Shown one piece after another: positions 27,075 to 34,986 of a stretch of DNA of 64,000 bases (position 1 is the stretch's first letter; each line of letters begins with the position of its first letter). This stretch comes from Rhizobiales bacterium 2SD (GTDB lineage: Bacteria > Pseudomonadota > Alphaproteobacteria > Rhizobiales > Beijerinckiaceae): positions 372,001-436,000 of the forward strand of contig SCMY01000002.1 in NCBI GenBank assembly GCA_005502805.1. The letters are read 5' to 3'. The notes below the pieces were generated by a model. It was not told the DNA's origin, searched no databases, and saw only the letters and a list, made by a program, of their open reading frames with translations. A program made the translations under genes and the position numbers.

Positions 27075-27653
27075 CTAAAGGCGCCCGACATGATCGAGCA
27101 GCGCCATCGCCTGGGACGCCCCCCAATCCGCCTCGCCAAGCATGTAGCCGCGCACGCCGCCACGTCGATCGGTGACGTAGATCACCGGCAATCCCTCGGC
27201 GGTCGAAAGCGGCTGCCCCTTCCCGGATGCCGCGATCGCTTTACCGCCGCGATCGTAGAAGACAGGCAGCCGACTGATGCCGAGGCGCGCCAGATACGCC
27301 CGCACATGAGCCAGCTCACGCTCGTCGGTGCTGATCGTCACGATCTCGACTCCCTGAGCCTTGAAGCTCGCGAGCTGTCGCTCGAAACGCGGCAAGGTGA
27401 TTCGGCAAACCGGGCACCAGGTCGCCCAGAGATAGACGAGGTTGATCTTCCCCGGCACCGGCTGCGCGATGGCGGGCTTGCCGTCCAGTCCCTGCAGTGT
27501 GAGCGGCGCCATCGGCTCGACCGGATCGAGCTCGATGAACTGGTAACGCGCCGTGCGGAATTGCGGCAGCCGCGCTTCGGCGAAGCCCGGCCCCGCGACC
27601 AGTCCGAGCGAGGCCTGCAGGGCAAGGCGGCGGGTCATTGAATGGAACGGCAT
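27075..27653 (-). CDS. TlpA/ResA-like thioredoxin-fold protein, secreted
   Basis: A 192-residue periplasmic thiol oxidoreductase candidate. An N-terminal signal (TRRLALQASLGLVAGPGFAEA; possible Tat-like Arg pair) precedes the thioredoxin domain. The redox motif is WATWCPVCRITLP at about residues 106-118 (CxxC, CPVC). VEIVTISTDE and the cis-Pro region GLPVIYVTD follow. Such proteins reduce disulfides for cytochrome c maturation or similar tasks; nothing nearby tells which. An alternative start is 27638. It is opposite in strand to fliI, 6 bp from its stop, and separates it from fliJ. Confidence 0.83.
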   Translation of the reverse strand: MPFHSMTRRLALQASLGLVAGPGFAEARLPQFRTARYQFIELDPVEPMAPLTLQGLDGKPAIAQPVPGKINLVYLWATWCPVCRITLPRFERQLASFKAQGVEIVTISTDERELAHVRAYLARLGISRLPVFYDRGGKAIAASGKGQPLSTAEGLPVIYVTDRRGGVRGYMLGEADWGASQAMALLDHVGRL

Positions 27654-27765
27654 CAGCTTTTGTGTTCAGCCTCGTCTGGACAGCTGCGTGATAGGCCGGT
27701 GCGCGTTGCGCGCCCACGCACGATAACGTCAGTGCGCAACCGAGCTTGTCTTTTCCGAGGCGGCG

Positions 27766-28974
27766 CTAACTCTTGAGCCTGCGCACCAGCGCGATCATGG
27801 CGAGCAGAGCAAGGCCCTGGATCGCTGCCGAGACCACGAGCGTGCCGGATGCTCCCAATCGCTCGACCATGACCGCAAAAAGCAGCGGCGCCACGGCGAA
27901 GGTCAGGTTCTGCGGCACGGTCAGGCGGCCGAGCATCGCGCCAAAACCGTTGCGGCCGAACAGAGACAGCGGCAGCGTCGCACGCGCCACCGCGATCACG
28001 CCCATCGCGGCGTTGAACAGCAAGACGAAAGCGATCGCAAAGGCGCTGGAGCCAGGGGCAACCGCCATCAACAGACAGGCAGCCGGCCCGATGGCCAATC
28101 CCGCCAGAGCCACCCGCTCGACCGGAAGACGCTCGCCTGCAATCGCATCGACCGATCGCGCCACCAGTGTCGCGGGGCCGCTGAGCGACGCGATCGCGAC
28201 CGCGCTTGCCCCCGCAATGCCCGCGCCCTGCATCAAGCCGATGATGTGGAGTGGCAATCCCCAGGAAACGAGCCCGCTCGCCGAGAAGCTCAGCGCCAGC
28301 AGCCAGAACATCGCCCTCCGCTCCTCGGGGGGCACCCTGCCCTGCTCCTCGGCCGCCCCCCCCGACAGTCCGGGGTCGGCCAATGGCTTGGCGCGATAAG
28401 CCGGGATCGCCAGATGGATCGGCAGCACGACGACGAGCTGGATCGCGGCGAAGACGAAAAGGCAAATACGCCAGCCGTAGTCGGCGCTGAGCCAGGCTGT
28501 GAGCGGCCAGAACACGCTGGAGGCTAGCCCCGTCACCAGCATCATCAGGCCGATCACCCGGCGCGTGCGCTCGCCCATCAATTGCGCCACCGTGACATTG
28601 CCGGTGTTGGCGAGTTGCATCGCATGACCGAGGCCGATCACGAGCCAGGTCGCAAGATAGCTGATCGGCCCTTGCGCCAGTGCCAGCAGCGCCAGCCCCA
28701 CCGCCGAGATCACCGCTCCCAGCGCCATCGCCTGACGCGTACCTCGCCGGTCGAGATGGCGCCCGAGCATCGGCGAGATCACCGCTCCGATCACCAGCAG
28801 GATGGTGATGCCGCCGAAGATGGTGGTCGGACTTAGCCCGATTTCACGCTGGAGATAGTCAGCCAGAACTGAAGGCGAATAGTAGATCGAGCCCCAGCCG
28901 ATGATCCGCGTCAGCGCGAGTCCGGCCAGCAGCAAACTATATTCGGGGAGGCGGCGCGAAGCGGGCAAGGACAT
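27766..28974 (-). CDS. MFS transporter
   Basis: A 402-residue protein with 12 predicted helices and the loop-2 motif LGRHLDRRGTRQ between helices 2 and 3. The opening, LLLAGLALTRIIGWGSIYYSPSVLADYLQREIGLSPTTIFGGIT, is typical of MFS proteins similar to YfcJ/YhhS-like or oxalate/formate-antiporter-type permeases; the substrate cannot be deduced. The minus-strand gene sits in the break between fliI and fliJ, together with the TlpA-like gene. No regulator is adjacent. Confidence 0.85.
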   Translation of the reverse strand: MSLPASRRLPEYSLLLAGLALTRIIGWGSIYYSPSVLADYLQREIGLSPTTIFGGITILLVIGAVISPMLGRHLDRRGTRQAMALGAVISAVGLALLALAQGPISYLATWLVIGLGHAMQLANTGNVTVAQLMGERTRRVIGLMMLVTGLASSVFWPLTAWLSADYGWRICLFVFAAIQLVVVLPIHLAIPAYRAKPLADPGLSGGAAEEQGRVPPEERRAMFWLLALSFSASGLVSWGLPLHIIGLMQGAGIAGASAVAIASLSGPATLVARSVDAIAGERLPVERVALAGLAIGPAACLLMAVAPGSSAFAIAFVLLFNAAMGVIAVARATLPLSLFGRNGFGAMLGRLTVPQNLTFAVAPLLFAVMVERLGASGTLVVSAAIQGLALLAMIALVRRLKS

Positions 28975-29206
28975 GTCCGGCGCGCCGGCACGCGCGCCCC
29001 TTGTTTTTGATTCGCCTCACATTAGCGAGAGCCGCACTCTGCCGGCAGGGCCCGCCGCGCACCCTTCGCATGCATCGAAAGCGAGCGATCCTGGTAAGGA
29101 ACGATCAACCTCCTTGGGCCATTGTGCTTTTCGTCTCGCGGAGGTGTTCCGATGGCGAGCCGAGGGGTCGGCGCGTCATCATGCGTAATCAGGAGTTGGG
29201 CACGAC

Positions 29207-29611
29207 ATGAAGTCGCGAGAGACCCTTTTGCGTCTCAAACGCTTCCAGGTGGACGAAAAGCGCCGCCGGGTGAGCCAGATTGAGATGATGATCGCGGAAT
29301 TCAACCGGATGGCTGGTGATCTCGACCGTGAGATCCAGAACGAAGAGACGCGTGCCGGCATTTCCGACCCGGCCCATTTCGCTTATCCGACCTATGCCAA
29401 GGCTGCGCTCGGCCGTCGCGACAATCTGCGTCAGTCCGCCGACAATCTGCAGGGCCAGCTCGACGAGGCCAAGGCAGAGTTGCAGGAAGCCTTCGAGGAC
29501 ATGAAGAAGGTCGAGATCCTCGACGATCGCGAACGCGCCACCGAGCGAGCCGCCGAAGCGGCCCGCGATCAGGCGATGATGGATTCGATCGGCCTGCGCA
29601 CGCGGGCCTGA
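29207..29611 (+). CDS. fliJ: Flagellar export chaperone/stalk protein FliJ
   Basis: A 134-residue, almost entirely alpha-helical coiled-coil protein with charged heptads starting at RLKRFQVDEKRRRVSQIEMMIAEF. It fits FliJ, which sits as the central stalk in the FliI ring and escorts export chaperones. The flagellar assignment rests on length, coiled-coil pattern and proximity to fliI, as FliJ sequences vary strongly. The ATG at 29207 follows an acceptable ribosome site. It is isolated from fliI by two inverted genes, so it probably has its own promoter. Confidence 0.82.
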   Translation: MKSRETLLRLKRFQVDEKRRRVSQIEMMIAEFNRMAGDLDREIQNEETRAGISDPAHFAYPTYAKAALGRRDNLRQSADNLQGQLDEAKAELQEAFEDMKKVEILDDRERATERAAEAARDQAMMDSIGLRTRA

Positions 29612-29622
29612 GGGCGAGCTCT

Positions 29623-30237
29623 CTACTCGATCACCGGACAATGCGGGACGGCGCTGCGCGGCATCGCCCCGCCAAGGCGCGGATCATCGACCACCTCGAC
29701 CCCGCGCCTGAACGCAGTGAATCCTGAACGCTGGTAGAACTCGACTGCGCCCTGATGGTCGAGCGTGCAGGTATGCACCCAGAATCGGGAGATCGGTCGC
29801 GACCAGGCGCGCTCCAGCGCCCGGTTCATCAGCCAGCGCCCGGCCCCCTTGCCGACCACGCTCTCGTCGAGGCCGAAGAAAGCGAGTTCGCCCTCGCCTT
29901 CCACCCGGAAATCGAGCTCGAGCAGGCCGATATCGCGTCCGCCGAAGCGCACCGCGAAGAATTCGACCAGCGGATCGGCCAGGATCGCCTGCAGTTCGGC
30001 GACCGGCTTCACCAGCCGGCTGAACCACATCCAGCGCTCGCCGAGCAGGCGATAGACCGCAAGATAGCGCTGGACGTCTTCGCGCCCGATCTCCTCCAGC
30101 GAGAAGCCCTCGACGCCGGGAGGGTCGGATCGTCGCACTGGCACCGACAACATCTCGAGCGAGGTCACGATCGCGGCGATCTTGCCGGCTGGCAGATCGG
30201 TGGTGCCGCTCAGGCTGATGGCGAAGGTCTCGGACAT
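29623..30237 (-). CDS. GNAT family N-acetyltransferase
   Basis: I start at ATG 30237 (MSETFAISLSGTT...), giving 204 residues; the frame extends to 30384 without family-like sequence. The acetyl-CoA region has GLDESVVGKGAGRWLMNRALERAW, the Q/RxxGxG/A-like loop of the GNAT fold. WVHTCTLDHQGAVEFYQRSGFTAFRRG is the typical C-terminal strand-helix. The acceptor, such as an amino acid, aminoglycoside or protein N-terminus, is unknown. It is transcribed toward fliJ and lies downstream of the TetR gene on the same strand, 60 bp apart. Confidence 0.85.
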   Translation of the reverse strand: MSETFAISLSGTTDLPAGKIAAIVTSLEMLSVPVRRSDPPGVEGFSLEEIGREDVQRYLAVYRLLGERWMWFSRLVKPVAELQAILADPLVEFFAVRFGGRDIGLLELDFRVEGEGELAFFGLDESVVGKGAGRWLMNRALERAWSRPISRFWVHTCTLDHQGAVEFYQRSGFTAFRRGVEVVDDPRLGGAMPRSAVPHCPVIE

Positions 30238-30296
30238 GGACAGGGACGCGGCTTCCGGCGATGGCGGCCGCAGGGATGCGGCCGTGCTGCCATCTG

Positions 30297-30926
30297 CTAC
30301 CGCTTGGCGCTGATTCCGTCGAGCAGGGTCGCGACGGCGAGTGCCGCGACCTGGTCGCTGCTTGCGCCGCTGGCGCGCATCCATTCCGGCACGCGGTTCA
30401 ACCCGCCGAGGAAATACGGCACCAGGAGCTGCAGATCCTGCCCATTGCTGGCTTCTCCACTGGCCATGCCATCGGCGAACAGATCGTGCCAGAGCTGTGC
30501 GTATCTCTCGCGCATCTTGCGGCTACGCCGCTTGATGATCGGCGGCAGATGTTCATAGACGTGCATGTACTTCTGGTCCTTGCCGACCAGGCTCGAAATA
30601 TGCACTCCGACCGCCGCGGACAGCCGGTCCGCGAAAGGCGCCTCCTTCGGCAGGTTGCGGATCGTCTCCGCCAGACGGGCATAGAGCGTCTCGATCCCCT
30701 GGTTCAGGATCTCCTCGACGATCTCGTCCTTCGACTTGAAATGGTAGTAGAGGCTGCCCGCCTTCATATCGACCAGCGCAGCGACAGCCCGCATCGTGCA
30801 GGCGTCATAGCCCTCGCGCACGATGATGTCGGCGGCAGCGTCGAGAATCTCGATCCGCATCGACTTTGGCTTTGCAGCCTCCGCCACCCCGGCCCCGCCC
30901 GGCCGCTGTCCGTTCCGCGCTTTCAT
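30297..30926 (-). CDS. TetR/AcrR family transcriptional regulator
   Basis: A 209-residue one-component repressor. The HTH lies at residues ~25-70: RIEILDAAADIIVREGYDACTMRAVA followed by LVDMKAGSLYYHFKSKDEIV, the standard TetR N-terminus (YYHF in the recognition helix). The C-terminal part is an unassigned ligand domain. No efflux pump or catabolic gene is divergent, so its target is unknown. Upstream is a 336-bp gap (30927-31262) with A/T-rich sequence and a short ACCG-AA-CGGT dyad at 31094-31103. Confidence 0.9.
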   Translation of the reverse strand: MKARNGQRPGGAGVAEAAKPKSMRIEILDAAADIIVREGYDACTMRAVAALVDMKAGSLYYHFKSKDEIVEEILNQGIETLYARLAETIRNLPKEAPFADRLSAAVGVHISSLVGKDQKYMHVYEHLPPIIKRRSRKMRERYAQLWHDLFADGMASGEASNGQDLQLLVPYFLGGLNRVPEWMRASGASSDQVAALAVATLLDGISAKR

Positions 30927-31093
30927 CCTGGATCCGCCCGTCCCCAGCGTTCGCGACGACCCGCCCCCTTCAGGTCGACCATGCGTCCATCCGGAAGCGC
31001 ATGATTGCCGTCACTACTTACCCTTGCGCCGAGGATCAAGGCGACAACCTTTCCGTTCAAGCTTAAATTCCATAGTCATCGCGTAAATTTTTA

Positions 31094-31103
31094 ACCGAAC
31101 GGT
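31094..31103. promoter_or_regulatory. Possible short dyad upstream of the TetR gene
   Basis: ACCG-AA-CGGT lies in an A/T-rich stretch about 170 bp upstream of the TetR start. Many TetR operators contain ACCG/CGGT halves, so this may be autoregulatory. Arms of four bases are short, and the match could be chance. The remaining part of 30927-31262 shows no gene I trust. Confidence 0.25.
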
Positions 31104-31262
31104 AGTTTGATTTTTCTTGCCGCGAGGATTTCCGGCCTACTTTGCAGTCGCAGGAACATTGCTGTGCGCTCGTGATCAGCAGAGCGGCCTGAGCATGGCG
31201 AATTGACCGCGCAGAGAGATGCCGGCCTTGAATGGGCCGTGTACCCATAGTGCTCCGGCGTA

Positions 31263-31478
31263 TCAGCCCTTGCCAGCCATGTCCTCGCGCTGATGCTTGC
31301 CGGCCGCCAAGCCTTCCGGGTCATTCGGCTCGTAAGGCGCGTGTGGGCCGGTCGGATGAGCGGAACGAGGGTTCGGGCCAGCCCGCTGCTCGTCGGGCGC
31401 GCCGGACTGGCCGGGGCGCGGTGCAGTCGCGAAGGCGGCAGGGGTATCGGTCAGGCGGTTCTCGGGCTTGTGCGGCAT
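31263..31478 (-). CDS. Hypothetical 71-residue hydrophilic protein
   Basis: A low-complexity, hydrophilic product rich in Pro, Gly, Asn and Arg, likely disordered, from MPHKPENRL to EDMAGKG. No domain is visible. An AAGAGGA Shine-Dalgarno lies 7-8 bases before the ATG (31478), which supports translation, but both are inside a strong hairpin (31475-31514). Short proteins of this kind occur widely in Rhizobiales, some induced by stress; function is unknown. The gene lies 57 bp downstream of the quinone reductase on the same strand and may be cotranscribed. Confidence 0.5.
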   Translation of the reverse strand: MPHKPENRLTDTPAAFATAPRPGQSGAPDEQRAGPNPRSAHPTGPHAPYEPNDPEGLAAGKHQREDMAGKG

Positions 31479-31514
31479 GAGGCGGTCCTCTTGATCAAGA
31501 GAACGGCCTCATGC
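31475..31514 (-). promoter_or_regulatory. Hairpin enclosing the ribosome site and start of the 71-aa ORF
   Basis: Outer arms GCATGAGGC (31475-31483) and GCCTCATGC (31506-31514) are perfect complements. Inside is the palindrome CTCTTGATCAAGAG (31488-31501), separated by small mismatched bulges. On the minus-strand mRNA the inner stem contains the AAGAGGA ribosome site and the outer stem contains the AUG. Folding would therefore block initiation. No T run follows, so it is not a typical terminator. Confidence 0.6.
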
Positions 31515-31535
31515 CTCATCAGTTCCAGCGCGTGA

Positions 31536-32330
31536 TCAGACTGCCAGCGCCCCGTCGACATGCAGCGCAAAGCCGCGCATCTCCGGCTCGCCCAGCTCGG
31601 GCCGCAAGGTCATCGCCGGGATCAGGTAGTCGCCGAAATTCTGGCGGCGGTAGCGGATCGGCGCCGTCGTCTCCAGGGTCCGCATGCGCTCGCGCAGTTG
31701 CTCGGCGGCCTGCTCGAAATCCGCCTCCTTGAAGCGATCGACCCGGTAGACGACGTGCGGCGGCAGCACCTCGTAGCCGGGATAGTAGAGGATGCCGTGA
31801 TTGATCGGGAACAGCAGGTCCTCGATCGGCCCGTTGATGCCGCGCGGCGAGTAATGCTCCTCCCAGCCGCCGGCGGTGACCAGCAGCATGGCGCGCTTGC
31901 CCGCGAGCGTGCCCTCGCCGAAACGGTTGCCCCAGCGCTTGTCGCTGTGCTCGCCGACCCCGTAGGCGAAACCATAGGCGAAGACCCGGTCGACCCAGCC
32001 CTTGAGGATCGCCGGCATCGTGTACCACCACAGCGGGAACTGCAGGATCAACGTATCGGCCCAGAGCAGCTTCTCGATCTCGGCCTTGACGTCGGCGGTC
32101 AGCGTGCCCTCGGCGAAGGCCTGCTTCGAGGCGGCGCCGGCGGCGAAGCGTTCGCCCTCCGGCCAGCTCGGGAAATCGGCGCGGTCGACCTCCGACTTCC
32201 AGCCCTCGGCATAGAGGTCGCTGACGCGGACTTCATGTCCCTGGGCCTCGAGCTCCGCGACGGCGACGTCGCGCAGCGCGCCGTTGAGCGAATGGCGTTC
32301 GGGATGGGCGAAAACGAGCAGGACCTTCAT
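31536..32330 (-). CDS. NAD(P)H dehydrogenase (quinone), flavodoxin-like fold
   Basis: A 264-residue FMN/FAD enzyme of the NQO1/KefF/MdaB group that reduces quinones by two electrons and so limits semiquinone formation. LLVFAHPERHSLNGAL at the N-terminus binds the flavin phosphate. LILQFPLWWYTMPAILKGWVDRVF at about residue 95 is the Flavodoxin_2 signature, and LLVTAGGWEEHYS follows. It is divergent from a LysR regulator with a 92-bp gap that holds an inverted repeat, a layout in which the LysR protein normally controls its neighbour. Confidence 0.9.
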   Translation of the reverse strand: MKVLLVFAHPERHSLNGALRDVAVAELEAQGHEVRVSDLYAEGWKSEVDRADFPSWPEGERFAAGAASKQAFAEGTLTADVKAEIEKLLWADTLILQFPLWWYTMPAILKGWVDRVFAYGFAYGVGEHSDKRWGNRFGEGTLAGKRAMLLVTAGGWEEHYSPRGINGPIEDLLFPINHGILYYPGYEVLPPHVVYRVDRFKEADFEQAAEQLRERMRTLETTAPIRYRRQNFGDYLIPAMTLRPELGEPEMRGFALHVDGALAV

Positions 32331-32391
32331 GACGGAGCCTTTCCGAGAGGATGAGGCTTTCCAGCTAGGCGCTGCGCTGGCTCTGCACTAC

Positions 32392-32420
32392 AACGGCGCA
32401 ATGGATATGATTATGCCGTT
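32392..32420. promoter_or_regulatory. Inverted repeat between the quinone reductase and LysR genes
   Basis: AACGGC (32392-32397) and GCCGTT (32415-32420) are separated by 17 bp. The site lies in the 92-bp divergent gap and just before the LysR ATG at 32423. The A/T-rich centre (ATGGATATGATTAT) resembles the LysR T-N11-A type of binding site. It probably serves both genes. Confidence 0.5.
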
Positions 32421-32422
32421 TT

Positions 32423-33343
32423 ATGGATAAATCGGATATCACGCTGGAGCGCATGCGCAGCTTCGTCCGCGTCGCCGAGCGCGGCAGCCTGTCGGCCGTG
32501 GCGCGCGAGCTCGGCCTCGGCCAATCCACGGTGACGCGGCATCTCAACGAGCTGGAGGACGCGCTCGGCATCGCCCTGCTCAGCCGCACCACCCGCCGGG
32601 TGACGCTGACCGAAGAAGGCAGCCGCTATTATCAGAACTGCCTCGCGATCCTGCGCCTGGTCGAGCAGGCGAGCGACGAGGCCCGCAGCACCCGTGACGC
32701 CGCGGCCGGCACGGTCCGCCTCTCCTGCACCGCCTCCTTCGGCGTCCTGCATGTCACGCGATTGATCTTCGCCTTCCAGGATCGCCATCCCGGAATCGAC
32801 ATCGACCTCAGCCTCAGCGACGAGCGCATCGACCTCGTCCGCGAGGGCATCGACATCGCCATCCGCCTCGCCCCGCTCGCCGACAGCACGATGAAGCTGA
32901 GGTCGCTCGGCCGATCACATCGATTGTTCGTCGCCGCCCCTGACTACCTCGCGCAGCATGGCAACCCGACCTCGCCGGACGATCTCGCCCGGCATGAGGG
33001 CATCCGCATGACGAACGTCGCCGGAAGCGCCATGCTCGCCTTGGAAAGCCGTGCCGGCGAGAGCTACAGCGTCCCGTTCGACGGACGATTGCGGGTCGAC
33101 CATGGCCTGGCCGTGCGCCAAGCCCTCCTCGCCAGCCGCGGCATCGCTCCGACGCATCGCTGGCTGGTCGACGACCTGCTCGCCTCCGGCCAGCTAGAAC
33201 CGATCCTGAGCGGTTACACCCTGCCGAGCGTGCCGCTCAGCATGCTGATCGTGCCGGAGCGGGCGGCCGTCGCGCGCGTGCGCCTGTTGATCGATTTCCT
33301 GGCGGCTGAGATCGCTACCATTCCCGGCATAACGCCGGCCTGA
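32423..33343 (+). CDS. LysR family transcriptional regulator
   Basis: A 306-residue LTTR. The winged HTH is ERMRSFVRVAERGSLSAVARELGLGQSTVTRHLNELEDALG, with the classic SxSTVTRHL recognition helix. The effector-binding domain follows from residue ~90 (GTVRLSCTASFG). It resembles the AaeR/DsdC-like LTTRs that control quinone reductase or aromatic responses. It is divergent from a NAD(P)H:quinone reductase, which is its most likely target. It converges with gpmI across 9 bp. Confidence 0.92.
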   Translation: MDKSDITLERMRSFVRVAERGSLSAVARELGLGQSTVTRHLNELEDALGIALLSRTTRRVTLTEEGSRYYQNCLAILRLVEQASDEARSTRDAAAGTVRLSCTASFGVLHVTRLIFAFQDRHPGIDIDLSLSDERIDLVREGIDIAIRLAPLADSTMKLRSLGRSHRLFVAAPDYLAQHGNPTSPDDLARHEGIRMTNVAGSAMLALESRAGESYSVPFDGRLRVDHGLAVRQALLASRGIAPTHRWLVDDLLASGQLEPILSGYTLPSVPLSMLIVPERAAVARVRLLIDFLAAEIATIPGITPA

Positions 33344-33352
33344 GCGCCTCGC

Positions 33353-34867
33353 TCAGAGCATCAGCGACTGGCCGGTCATCTCGGCCGGCTGTTCCAGCCC
33401 GAGGAGCGCGAGCAGGGTCGGCGAGACATCGGCGAGGCGTCCCTCGGCCAGCCCCTTGGCCTGCGAGCCGATCAGCATCACCGGCACCGGGAAGGTGGTG
33501 TGGGCAGTGTGCGGGTTGCCCGTCACCGGATCAACCATCAATTCGGCATTGCCGTGGTCGGCAGTGACCAGCAGCGCCCCGCCCTTCGCGAGGATGGCGT
33601 CGGCGATCTGGCCGAGGCTCGTATCGATCGTCTCGACCGCCTTGATCGCCGCCGAGAGCACGCCGGTATGGCCGACCATGTCAGGATTGGCGAAGTTCAG
33701 CACGAAGAGATCGTATTGTCCGCTCTCGACAGCGGCGACGACCTTGCCGGTCAGCTCCGGCGCCGACATCTCCGGCTGCAGGTCATAGGTCGCGACCTTT
33801 GGCGAGGGCGTCATGCTGCGCTCCTCGCCCTCGAACGGCTCCTCGCGCCCGCCATTGAAGAAATAGGTGACGTGCGGATACTTCTCGGTCTCGGCGAAGC
33901 GGATCTGCTTCAGCCCCGCCTTCGACACGGTCTCGCCGAGGCCGTTGGCGAGGCTCTGCGGCGCGAACAGCGCCGGCATGATCGGGTCGAGCTCGGAGCT
34001 GTAGGAGGTCATCCCGACCGCGCCGACGAGTTTTGGCATGCGCAGACGCGAGAAACCGCTGAACGCGGCGAAGAGCAGCGGCGCCAGGATCTCGCGGATG
34101 CGGTCGGCGCGGAAATTGAAGCTGAGCAGGCCGTCGCCATCGGCCATGCCGGCATAGCCGCCGATCACCGCCGGCTTGATGAACTCGTCGCTGACATTGG
34201 CGGCATAGGCCGCCTCGATCGCGGAGGCCGCGGTCGGCATCCGCTCGCCCTCGCCGAGCGCCAGCGCCTTCCAGGCGAGCTCGACGCGCTCCCAACGATT
34301 GTCGCGGTCCATCGCGTAGTAGCGGCCGCTGACCGTCGCAACCTTGACCTCAGGCGGCAACGCAGCTTCGAGGGCCGCGACATAGTCGGCCGCCGAGCGC
34401 GGCGGCGTATCACGACCATCGGTGAAGACGTGGATGACCGCCGGCACGCCGGCAGCAACGACGAGCTTCGCCAGCGCCACCGCATGATCCTGATGGGCAT
34501 GGACGCCGCCGGGCGAGACCAGGCCGAGGATATGGCAGGTGCCGCCGCTGGCCTTGAGCCGGTCGATCAAGCCGCTGTCATCGAGGGCCTGCTTCAGCGT
34601 ACCGTCGGTAGCAGCCTGGTTGATCCGCGGCAGGTCCTGCATCACGACGCGGCCGGCGCCTAAGTTAAGATGGCCGACCTCGGAATTGCCCATCTGGCCC
34701 TCGGGCAGGCCGACATCGAGGCCGGAGGTGCGCAGGAAGGCGTGCGGCGACGAGGCCCAGAACCGGTCGAAATTCGGCGTCTTCGCCAACAAGACGGCGT
34801 TGTTGTCCTTGTCGTCGCGCCAACCCCAGCCATCGAGGATCATCAGCATGACGGGGCGGCTGGACAT
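33353..34867 (-). CDS. gpmI: 2,3-bisphosphoglycerate-independent phosphoglycerate mutase
   Basis: Mn-dependent, alkaline-phosphatase-superfamily enzyme that interconverts 3- and 2-phosphoglycerate in glycolysis. The 504-residue product has the expected size. LMILDGWGWRDD at the N-terminus carries the metal Asp, and Ser62 in QMGNSEVGHLNLGAG is the phosphorylated nucleophile. FTDGRDTPPRSA and LLVTADHGNAE complete the metal sites. The start is ATG 34867. It is divergent from the haloacid dehalogenase with a 119-bp gap. Confidence 0.95.
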   Translation of the reverse strand: MSSRPVMLMILDGWGWRDDKDNNAVLLAKTPNFDRFWASSPHAFLRTSGLDVGLPEGQMGNSEVGHLNLGAGRVVMQDLPRINQAATDGTLKQALDDSGLIDRLKASGGTCHILGLVSPGGVHAHQDHAVALAKLVVAAGVPAVIHVFTDGRDTPPRSAADYVAALEAALPPEVKVATVSGRYYAMDRDNRWERVELAWKALALGEGERMPTAASAIEAAYAANVSDEFIKPAVIGGYAGMADGDGLLSFNFRADRIREILAPLLFAAFSGFSRLRMPKLVGAVGMTSYSSELDPIMPALFAPQSLANGLGETVSKAGLKQIRFAETEKYPHVTYFFNGGREEPFEGEERSMTPSPKVATYDLQPEMSAPELTGKVVAAVESGQYDLFVLNFANPDMVGHTGVLSAAIKAVETIDTSLGQIADAILAKGGALLVTADHGNAELMVDPVTGNPHTAHTTFPVPVMLIGSQAKGLAEGRLADVSPTLLALLGLEQPAEMTGQSLML

Positions 34868-34986
34868 TCTGGCATCCTGTGCGTCTGCGAAAAACTGCTT
34901 GTGCGGATATCACGCTCCGCGCGGCCAAGGCGAGCGCTAAGAATAACGCCGCAGCGCGCCGAAAGGCTCCGTAGGAGAAAGCAGCC

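Noticed and set aside
30927..31262. Small frames in the gap upstream of the TetR gene (such as 31063-31248)
   Set aside because: No ribosome site, no conserved-looking sequence and low-complexity product.
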